Source: Pseudomonadota bacterium
GTDB lineage: Bacteria > Pseudomonadota > Alphaproteobacteria > Rhizobiales > Kaistiaceae
Length of the DNA stretch: 27,344 bases
Assembly (NCBI GenBank): GCA_023391905.1
Contig: JAEWAD010000549.1
Coordinates: 1-27,344, forward strand
Direction: 5' to 3'
The translations under genes were made by a program, and so were the position numbers. Shown here one piece after another: positions 16,926 through 22,739 of the stretch; position 1 is the stretch's first letter; each line of letters begins with the position of its first letter. The notes beneath the pieces are model-generated. The model made no database searches and had not been told where the DNA came from. It saw only the letters and a list, made by a program, of their open reading frames with translations.

Positions 16926-17524
16926 TACTGCAGACCAAGATCGGCGACGCGACGCGGGCCTTTGAAGGCCTGGCCCTCATGGAGCCGGACATCGAGCGGG
17001 CGGTCCAGTCGATCGTCTCGACCTTGCGCCGGGGCGGCCGCATTCTGGTGTGCGGCAATGGCGGCAGCGCGGCGGAAGGGCAGCATCTGGTCACCGAGCT
17101 AGTGGGCCGTTACCGCTCGAACCGGCAGCCGCTGCCGGCCATCTATCTCGGCGGCGACGTCGGCCAGATGACCTGCATCGCCAATGATTTCACCTGGGAT
17201 GACGTATTCGCGCGCCCCTTGCAGGCGCTCGCACGACCGGGAGATCTTCTGTTGTGTCTTTCGACCAGCGGCACCTCGTCCAACATCGTTGCCGTGCTTC
17301 GCGCCGCGCGCGCGATGGAGATCGAGAGCATCGCGCTGCTCGGCCGGTCCGGCGGCGACGCGGCCGCGCTGGCCGACCAGGCCCTGATCGTCGCTTCGTC
17401 GGATACGGGGCGCATCCAGGAGGTGCACCTCTTCTTGATCCACTGGTTCTGCGAGTACATTGAGGCGGCATTTCCCGTGGATCAGCCGGCGGCGTCGATC
17501 CAGCTCGCCGCTCAAGGAGCCTGA
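16922..17524 (+). CDS. SIS-domain sugar-phosphate isomerase, GmhA-like
   Basis: A 200-residue SIS protein of the sedoheptulose-7-phosphate isomerase (GmhA) family. Family landmarks: CGNGGSAAEGQH (44-55), Glu59 in TELVGRY, the phosphate-binding STSGTSSN (114-121) and IQEVHLFLIH with His169 and His174, which align with the GmhA catalytic residues. Nothing else in the window belongs to heptose or LPS synthesis, whereas it overlaps a sugar kinase and follows a mannosidase. It may therefore isomerise the kinase product, such as mannose 6-phosphate to fructose 6-phosphate. This is an inference; a true phosphoheptose role is not excluded. Confidence 0.9.
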   Translation: MILQTKIGDATRAFEGLALMEPDIERAVQSIVSTLRRGGRILVCGNGGSAAEGQHLVTELVGRYRSNRQPLPAIYLGGDVGQMTCIANDFTWDDVFARPLQALARPGDLLLCLSTSGTSSNIVAVLRAARAMEIESIALLGRSGGDAAALADQALIVASSDTGRIQEVHLFLIHWFCEYIEAAFPVDQPAASIQLAAQGA

Positions 17525-18463
17525 ATGTCTCGCGCTCGCCGTGACGTCGAAACCATCCTGAAGGTCGCGCGCATGCGGTATGATCAGCGGCTCAGTCCCG
17601 CCGAGATCGCCCAGTCGCTCGGCATCTCGGAGTCGACGGTGAGCCGAGTGCTGCGCGCCGCGATGGACCTCGGATATGTCGAAATCCAGGTCACGGCCTC
17701 CGGGTGGCGTGACTCCGAACTGGAGCACCGGCTGATCCAGCGGTTCGGTTTGGGCGCTGCCGTGGTCGTCCAAAACCGGGAAACCGGAAGCCCGTTCGGC
17801 CTGCTGCCTCGCGCGCTCGCCAATGCGATCGAAGACAGGCTGACGACGGGAACCATCATCGGTGTCTCCGATGGTGAAACGGGCGCGGCGATCGCCGCGG
17901 CGGTCCGTCGAGGCCGATCCAGTGACGTCGATGTCGTTTCAATGATCGGCGGGCTGGGGGCGGCCCAGGTCCATACCTATTCGACCGAGATCGGCCGAGT
18001 CTTCGCGGCCAACGTCGGCGGTCGGGCCTGGCAATTGCCGGCGCCGGCCGTCGTCGAGGATGTCGAGGCGGCCCATTCGCTTCTCGGCATGGGGCTGGTT
18101 CGCTCGGTGTTCGAGAAGATGAACCGCGCCTCGATCGCGGTCGTCGGCGTCGGCGCCATGACCCCGCAGGCGGCCGTGTTCAGCCACGGCATGATCGACC
18201 CGGGCGAGATCGAGGCGATCAAGGCGAAAGGCGCGGTCGGCTCGATCTGCGCCCGCTTCTACGACAAGAACGGCTCTCCCATCCGTTCGGCCTTCGACGA
18301 TCGCACCATTGCGATCGCGCTTGACGATCTGGCCAAGATCGAACTCCGGTTCGGTGCGGCCCTCGGCGCAACCAAGCGCGAGGCGATCAACGCGGCGCTC
18401 CGGGGCGGGCTCATCAATGCGCTGGCGACAGATGCCACGACGGCGCAGGCCCTCCTGCAATAG
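17525..18463 (+). CDS. SorC-family sugar-responsive transcriptional regulator
   Basis: A 312-residue regulator. An N-terminal helix-turn-helix (LSPAEIAQSLGISESTVSRV, about residues 24-43) is followed by the SorC/DeoR-type sugar-phosphate-binding domain (GVSDGETGAAIAAAV, VVSMIGGLGA, VVGVGAMTPQ). Proteins of this family respond to phosphorylated sugars, which fits an operon with a kinase and an isomerase. The ATG directly abuts the isomerase stop codon and follows AAGGAG. As last gene of the operon it probably controls its own transcript through the palindrome at 10461-10474. Confidence 0.93.
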   Translation: MSRARRDVETILKVARMRYDQRLSPAEIAQSLGISESTVSRVLRAAMDLGYVEIQVTASGWRDSELEHRLIQRFGLGAAVVVQNRETGSPFGLLPRALANAIEDRLTTGTIIGVSDGETGAAIAAAVRRGRSSDVDVVSMIGGLGAAQVHTYSTEIGRVFAANVGGRAWQLPAPAVVEDVEAAHSLLGMGLVRSVFEKMNRASIAVVGVGAMTPQAAVFSHGMIDPGEIEAIKAKGAVGSICARFYDKNGSPIRSAFDDRTIAIALDDLAKIELRFGAALGATKREAINAALRGGLINALATDATTAQALLQ

Positions 18464-18625
18464 ACGCGTCATGACTGGAGAAGATGCTGTCCTAGGGATT
18501 TACCGAGACTGCCTTCTCGGGGCGTCATTGATACGTAATATGTATCGCTTCGTGAACTCGGATGGCTTGATACCCGTGCTGAGCCAGTGCGGCCAGCTCG
18601 GACCCAGTGTGCTGGCCTGCAGCAG

Positions 18626-18852
18626 CCGCGTATTGCCGGCCTGTCGACCTGTGGCGTCAAGAACAAGTATGAGCGCACTCGGCCCTTCCTCGTGCACAGC
18701 GAGGCGACGCGCACGTCGGATCAGGAGGCGATCTTGCATGGTGATGGACCCTATCCTTCCGGCCACGCGGCTGCTGGCGGGGCCTGGGCGCTGCCTCTTT
18801 CCGAGATCCCGCCAATGATCTTCTCGCCCGTGGAATTGCCTTCGGGCAGAGC
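18626..18852 (+). pseudogene. Remnant of a class A acid phosphatase (PhoN/PAP2 type)
   Basis: A fragment of a periplasmic acid phosphatase. The frame starting near 18626 gives AGLSTCGVKNKYERTRPF and DGPYPSGHAAAGGAWAL, which are the first two of three signature motifs (K-x6-RP and PSGH). A one-base slip near 18811 moves the reading to ANDLLARGIAFGQS, again family-like. After FGQS at 18852 the similarity stops and the third motif (SR-x5-H-x2-D) is absent, as is the N-terminal third with the signal peptide. The gene is therefore dead. The 130 bases between the SorC-family gene and this remnant hold nothing recognisable. Confidence 0.7.
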
Positions 18853-18945
18853 CCGCCGCGGATCGACCACGCTACGCGTCGGATCGACGGCCTTGCCGGG
18901 CTCCGCTCTGCCCACCTTTCCCGGCGCATCGGCGATCCGGCAAGG

Positions 18946-19050
18946 GAGCCTTAGAAATCCTCTAAATCATTGTTGTTGAAAGACTTTTCTATTCATCCTA
19001 TCCGGACGTCAGGTTGAACCCACTCGCCGTTTCGGAGGCGCGCGAGTCCC
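18946..19050 (+). promoter_or_regulatory. Leader 1: conserved region before the first ECF sigma operon
   Basis: Contains TTAGA-N5-TCTAA (18951-18965), close to the iron-control element TTTAGAA-N-TTCTAAA bound by Irr in Rhizobiales. Then come AAATCATTG (18964-18972), GTTG, and CACTCGCCG (19021-19029) followed by GCGCGAG. The same elements occur at identical spacing (57 bases from AAATCATTG to CACTCGCC) in leader 2 at 20834-20940. Presumably promoter and operator of the sigma/anti-sigma operon. Confidence 0.5.
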
Positions 19051-19072
19051 ACGACATAGCGGTGCAGCGCCC

Positions 19073-19252
19073 ATGACCGCGACGTACACGACCGATAGTC
19101 CGGAGAACCCCGCGCCGATCCGGCTGCGCCACTGGCATCCGCCGATGGTGACGACGCCGATCCGCGATGGCGGCCGGCGGCTGCGACGGCCCGACCAGGT
19201 CGCCGCCTCGCTCGATCGCCTGCAGCGGCATGGCGAAGGCGGGTGGGCATGA
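19073..19252 (+). CDS. Small 59-residue protein coupled to ECF sigma factor
   Basis: A short frame, MTATYTTDSPENPAPIRLRH onward, ending GEGGWA. It is rich in Arg and Pro and has HWHPP and RDGGRRLRRPDQVAASLDRL stretches that look protein-like. No signal peptide or membrane span; I recognise no family. Its TGA (19250-19252) overlaps the ATG of the sigma gene (19249), the classic arrangement for translational coupling. No clear ribosome-binding site precedes it. Its start codon sits at almost the same distance from the conserved CACTCGCC leader motif as the start of the second sigma gene (52 against 55 bases). It could be a real small protein or merely a translated leader that sets sigma-factor synthesis. 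Confidence 0.5.
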   Translation: MTATYTTDSPENPAPIRLRHWHPPMVTTPIRDGGRRLRRPDQVAASLDRLQRHGEGGWA

Positions 19253-19752
19253 GCTGGGACATACAAAGCCTGTTCCGGCGGCATGCCAAGGAAATCACCC
19301 GCGCCCTGCGCCGGCGGGGGCTGAATGCCGAGACAGCGGCCGACATCACCCAGGACACGTTCCTGCGCGTGCTGGCGTCGCCTCCGCAGGACGGCACGCT
19401 GAACCACAATCCGCGGGCCTATCTGCATCAGGTGTCGCGCAATCTCAGCATCAACCATGCCGAGCGCGCCCGCCGGTCGGGAATGATCGACATCTCCGAC
19501 GAGATGCTGATGCAGATCGCCGACCCGGCGCCGTCGCCCGAGGTGGTGGTCTTCGACCGGCAGCGGCTTCGGCGGGTCGAGGCGGCGTTGGCCGAGCTTC
19601 CCGAGCGGACCCGCATCGCCTTCGAGCGCCATCGCCTCGGCGAACAGACGATCGCCACCATCGGGCAGGAACTCGGCCTGTCGACGACACGGACCTGGGC
19701 GCTGATCCGCGAGGCCTATCGCCATATCGTGCTTCGGACCGGCAGTCTGTGA
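19249..19752 (+). CDS. ECF sigma factor, FecI-like (first)
   Basis: A 167-residue extracytoplasmic-function sigma factor of the iron-starvation (FecI) kind. Region 2 is seen in ETAADITQDTFLRVLA and AYLHQVSRNLSINH, and region 4 in ALAELPERTRIAFERHRLGE with the helix-turn-helix GQELGLSTTRTWALIREAYR. No extra domains. ATG 19249 overlaps the stop of the small gene upstream; a GTG at 19243 is also in frame. It is followed by a FecR-like gene, with which it should form a cell-surface signalling pair that directs RNA polymerase to receptor genes when iron or heme is sensed outside. Confidence 0.9.
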   Translation: MSWDIQSLFRRHAKEITRALRRRGLNAETAADITQDTFLRVLASPPQDGTLNHNPRAYLHQVSRNLSINHAERARRSGMIDISDEMLMQIADPAPSPEVVVFDRQRLRRVEAALAELPERTRIAFERHRLGEQTIATIGQELGLSTTRTWALIREAYRHIVLRTGSL

Positions 19753-19848
19753 GCTAATTTCGCCTCTATGAGAAAAACAGACCGTGCCGTGGGTAATACA
19801 GGGCGGGATGACGGGATTGGCCGCGAACACGCGCCGGGAAGGGGAAGC

Positions 19849-20808
19849 ATGGCCGAGATGACGCCGGACGCGGATCGGCTGCTCGACGAGGCGATCGATC
19901 TCGTGATCCGCCTGCAGACCGCGCCCGACAATCCGGTGGCGCTGGAGATGATTCGCGCCTGGCGCGCGCGCGGGCCGCAGCATGAGCGGGTCTGGGCCCA
20001 GGTCTCGGACGTGCACGGCATGAGCGGCAAGGTCCTGGCCGATCGGCGCAAGGCGGACCGCCGCCGCAGCCTCGCCCCGTCGCGCCGTCAGTTCATGCTG
20101 GGGGGCGCGATCGGTCTCGGCGCGCTCGCCGCCGGGTCGCTGCTCGGGCCGGGCGCGATCCTGCGCGCACGCGCCGATCACGTCACCGCCAAGGGGGAGA
20201 TCCGCCGCATTGCGCTGCCCGACGGCAGTGTCGCGACGCTCGGTCCCGACAGCGCCATCACCGTTGCGTTCGGCGCGGGAGAGCGGGAGGTCACGCTGCT
20301 GCAGGGCATGTCGTTCTTCGAGGTGTCGCCCGAGGGATCCCGTCCGTTCCAGGCCCGTAGCGGGCCGGTCGCCGCGATCGCGCGCGGCACGGCTTTCGAC
20401 ATGTCGAGCGATGCCGGCATCGTCAGCCTCGCTGTCGACGCCGGCATGGTGGAGACCCGCATTGATGCGGCTGCGGCGATGACGCTTCGGCTCGGAGCCG
20501 GCGACTGGATGAGCTTCGACCCTACTTCCGAGGCCAGCGAACGGGGCCACCGCGAGCCCGGCCAGGCCGGGTCCTGGCGCGAAAACCTCATCGTCGCCGA
20601 GCGCGAGCCTGTCGCCGCGCTGGTGGCGCGGATCGGGCGCTGGGTTCCCGGCCGCATCTTGATCGCCGATCCGTCGATCGGCGCTGTGCGGGTCAGCGGC
20701 CTATTCGATCTCGGCGATCCCCGTCGCGCGCTCGAGGCGGCCGTGTTGCCGGCCGGCGGTCGCGTCCGCCAGGCCTCCTCCTTCCTGACGGTGATCTCGC
20801 CGCTTTGA
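19849..20808 (+). CDS. FecR-like anti-sigma/sensor protein (first)
   Basis: A 319-residue inner-membrane sensor. The N-terminal cytoplasmic part (EAIDLVIRLQ, 15-24; AWRARGPQHERVWAQV, 37-52) is the anti-sigma (DUF4880) region. A twin-arginine motif SRRQFML (78-84) stands directly before the only membrane span (85-100). The periplasmic FecR domain begins at GEIRRIALPDGSVATLG, and a C-terminal module (GRILIADPSIGAVRVSGLFD) is of the type that touches the receptor's signalling domain. The motif fits Tat-dependent export, reported for FecR of E. coli. ATG 19849 was chosen for the GGAAGGGGAAG site and family-like N-terminus; a longer frame from 19768 lacks both. Confidence 0.88.
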   Translation: MAEMTPDADRLLDEAIDLVIRLQTAPDNPVALEMIRAWRARGPQHERVWAQVSDVHGMSGKVLADRRKADRRRSLAPSRRQFMLGGAIGLGALAAGSLLGPGAILRARADHVTAKGEIRRIALPDGSVATLGPDSAITVAFGAGEREVTLLQGMSFFEVSPEGSRPFQARSGPVAAIARGTAFDMSSDAGIVSLAVDAGMVETRIDAAAAMTLRLGAGDWMSFDPTSEASERGHREPGQAGSWRENLIVAEREPVAALVARIGRWVPGRILIADPSIGAVRVSGLFDLGDPRRALEAAVLPAGGRVRQASSFLTVISPL

Positions 20809-20833
20809 AGTTGAAGCACCGGCCAAGGCGGTC

Positions 20834-20940
20834 GAGCCTAGACTAGAGATAGTCTAAATCATTGGCGTTGCATGAAGTTTTCGGCTGGACTATGGGACCT
20901 CCAGGTAGCCCCCACTCGCCGCGTCGTTGATGCGCGAGCC
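20834..20940 (+). promoter_or_regulatory. Leader 2: conserved region before the second ECF sigma gene
   Basis: Paralogue of leader 1. It shares GAGCCT, TCTAAATCATTG, GTTG, CACTCGCCG and GCGCGAG with the same spacing. From AAATCATTG on, the two leaders align without gaps, roughly 60% identical by eye. In both, CTCGC near the middle can pair with GCGAG about 20 bases on. Confidence 0.5.
20839..20856. promoter_or_regulatory. Candidate iron-responsive operator TAGACTA-GAGA-TAGTCTA
   Basis: A perfect 7-bp inverted repeat with a 4-base centre, in leader 2. It occupies the place of TTAGA-N5-TCTAA in leader 1. Symmetry and position suggest binding of a dimeric regulator, plausibly Irr or another iron regulator; which one cannot be told from sequence. 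Confidence 0.45.
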
Positions 20941-20967
20941 TGCTCTTGCCCCGCGCCGCTTCCCGCC

Positions 20968-21483
20968 ATGCCGACCATCCTGAACGACGCGTTCCAACTG
21001 CATCGCCGGTCCCTGACCTGGAGCGTGATGCGCATCGTGCGCGATCCGCAGATCGCCGAGGACCTGGCGCAGGAAACCTATGTGCGGGCGCACAAGGCGA
21101 TCGAAGCCGGACCGATCGAGCACATCGAGGCATTCCTGCACCAGACCGCCCGCAATCTGGCTCTCGATTATCTGCGACGGCGCAAGACGCGGTCGCGCGT
21201 CGAGACCGATGGCCTCAGCAACGAGACGCTGGAGAGCATCCCCGCCGATGCGCCCTCGCTGGAGGCGGAGCTCATCGAACGCGAAAGGTTGCGGCTGTTC
21301 CAGGCGGCACTGGCGACCCTGCCGGAACGCGTGCAGCGCGTCGTTGTCCTGAGCCGGATCGAGGAATGGACGAACGCCCGGATCGCGCTGCATCTCGGCA
21401 TTTCCGAACGCACGGTCTTCAACGATCTGAAGCTCGCCATGGCGCATTGTCGCGACGCGCTGGCGAAGAGCGACCGGCGCTGA
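20968..21483 (+). CDS. ECF sigma factor, FecI-like (second)
   Basis: A 171-residue ECF sigma factor. Region 2: RIVRDPQIAEDLAQETYVRA and FLHQTARNLALDYLRR; region 4: LATLPERVQRVVVLSRIEEW with helix-turn-helix ALHLGISERTVFNDLKLAM. It is only distantly similar to the first sigma factor, so the two pairs are not a recent duplication of the coding region even though their leaders match. I chose ATG 20968, giving a family-typical N-terminus; an in-frame ATG at 20872 would translate the conserved leader (PTRRVVDAR). Neither has a clear ribosome-binding site. A FecR-like gene follows. Confidence 0.9.
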   Translation: MPTILNDAFQLHRRSLTWSVMRIVRDPQIAEDLAQETYVRAHKAIEAGPIEHIEAFLHQTARNLALDYLRRRKTRSRVETDGLSNETLESIPADAPSLEAELIERERLRLFQAALATLPERVQRVVVLSRIEEWTNARIALHLGISERTVFNDLKLAMAHCRDALAKSDRR

Positions 21484-21510
21484 ACGACGCCTTGTGAAAG
21501 GCTCGAACTA

Positions 21511-21540
21511 TTTTTTCCGGTTTGCCGACCGCGAAACGTC
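21511..21540 (+). promoter_or_regulatory. Candidate ECF-type promoter before fecR-2
   Basis: T-tract followed by CCGGTTT (21517-21523), 13 bases, then CGTC (21537-21540). Counted from TTCCGG the gap is 16 bases, normal for ECF promoters, and CGT(C) is the -10 of iron-starvation sigma factors such as PvdS. The same pattern with identical spacing is at 22640-22669. Right after it, GTCTT-N7-AAGAC (21538-21554) contains TTTAGAA. Confidence 0.45.
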
Positions 21541-21574
21541 TTCTTTAGAAAGACCCGAAGGCCATGACGATCGG

Positions 21575-22627
21575 ATGAATTGCGTGGGACGAGAGAGTTC
21601 AAGCGGCGACGCTTCGCAGCCGTCCGACCGGCCAGAGGGCCCTTCGGCCGATATCGTCGCGGAGGAGGCGCTCGACTGGTTCGCGCGGCGGCGCAACGCT
21701 CAGCCGGATCCCGCCGAAGAGGCGGCATTCGAGGGGTGGCGGCGAAGGAGCCCGAGCCACGCCGAGGCCTATGACGATCTGGAGGGCCTGTGGGGATCGA
21801 CCGCTTTCGCGGCCGCCGCCCGCAGCCTGCCCTTAACAGAATCGACCAAGGTAAGCGTCGGCGCGCGACGCCCGGTCGGGCCTCGCCCCCCGATCCCGTC
21901 CGTGGCGCGCCGACGGGGCCTCCGCTTCGGCGCCGTCGCGGCGCTGCTGGTGCTGGCCTTCGGCATCTGGCAGGCGCCGGCCTGGCTGCTGCGTTGGCAG
22001 GCCGACTACCTCACCGCCGCTGGCGAGCGCGCGACCATCACGCTTCCGGACGGATCGACCTTGATCCTCAACACTGCCTCGGCGGTGGCGCTCGACTTCG
22101 AGGAAGGCCGTCGCGACGTGCGGCTGCTGCGCGGCGAGGCCTTTTTCGACGTCCGGCATGATCCGGAGCATCCGTTCCGGGTGGCCGGCCGATTCGGCGC
22201 GGTCGAGGTCAAGGGCACGGCGTTCTCCGTGCGGGAGGACGAGGCGCGCGATACCGTTGTGCTGGAGCGTGGCCGCGTCGAGGTCCGCCGGATTTCCCAG
22301 TCGGACGAGCAGGTTGTGCTGGAGCCGTCGGAGCAGGTCGTGGCGACTGCCGACGCGCTGTCCGCCGTTGAACCGGCCGATCCGGCGACGGCTCTGGCCT
22401 GGCGCGAGGGCCGCATTCTGTTCGACGACAAGCCGCTTGCGGCGGTGCTCGCCGAGCTGCGCCGCTATCGCGCCGCCCCCATCCTCGTCGCCACCCGCGA
22501 GGTCGATGAGGTCCGTGTCAGCGGCAACTACCGGACCGCCGATATCGAGGGCGCGCTGCGCTCGCTGGCCGACGCGGCTGGGGTCACGCTGACGGCCCTG
22601 CCGGGTGGCGTCTTAATCCTTCGCTGA
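21575..22627 (+). CDS. FecR-like anti-sigma/sensor protein (second)
   Basis: A 350-residue membrane sensor paired with the second sigma factor. The cytoplasmic anti-sigma region includes AEEALDWFARRR (29-40) and FEGWRRRSPSHAEAYDDLE (52-70). A proline-rich linker leads to a single span (about 118-136) preceded by ARRRGLRFG. The periplasmic FecR domain starts near 143 (DYLTAAGERATITLPDGSTL) and contains LLRGEAFFDV and VKGTAFSV. The C-terminal module (GRILFDDKPLAAVLAELRRY, VSGNYRTADIEGALRSL) resembles STN/DUF4974 folds. The start is uncertain: ATG 21575 is used, but GTG 21494 is also in frame and lies before the candidate ECF promoter. Confidence 0.88.
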   Translation: MNCVGRESSSGDASQPSDRPEGPSADIVAEEALDWFARRRNAQPDPAEEAAFEGWRRRSPSHAEAYDDLEGLWGSTAFAAAARSLPLTESTKVSVGARRPVGPRPPIPSVARRRGLRFGAVAALLVLAFGIWQAPAWLLRWQADYLTAAGERATITLPDGSTLILNTASAVALDFEEGRRDVRLLRGEAFFDVRHDPEHPFRVAGRFGAVEVKGTAFSVREDEARDTVVLERGRVEVRRISQSDEQVVLEPSEQVVATADALSAVEPADPATALAWREGRILFDDKPLAAVLAELRRYRAAPILVATREVDEVRVSGNYRTADIEGALRSLADAAGVTLTALPGGVLILR

Positions 22628-22639
22628 ATACTCAACTTT

Positions 22640-22669
22640 TATTTTCCGGTTTTCTCCTCCTCGAACGTC
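22640..22669 (+). promoter_or_regulatory. Candidate ECF-type promoter before the first receptor
   Basis: T-rich run, CCGGTTT (22646-22652), 13 bases, CGTC (22666-22669). It lies 71 bases upstream of the receptor start and matches the element before fecR-2. It is the expected place for a FecI-dependent receptor promoter. Confidence 0.5.
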
Positions 22670-22709
22670 GGGTGTAGGGAGAGGGCGAATCCAGCACGAC
22701 GCCGGCCGG

Positions 22710-22729
22710 CCTCTTCGACGTGGAAGAGG
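22710..22729 (+). promoter_or_regulatory. Hairpin covering the receptor's ribosome-binding site
   Basis: CCTCTTC (22710-22716) pairs perfectly with GAAGAGG (22723-22729) around the loop GACGTG. The 3' arm is the best Shine-Dalgarno candidate for the receptor gene (GGAAGAGGG, ten bases before ATG 22740), so folding would hide it. A three-codon frame, ATG ACG GTA TGA (22732-22743), also overlaps the true start codon. Confidence 0.5.
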
Positions 22730-22739
22730 GCATGACGGT

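Noticed and set aside
18503..18520. CCGAG/CTCGG hairpin after the SorC-family gene as terminator
   Set aside because: Only five pairs, eight-base loop and no T-run; not distinguishable from chance.
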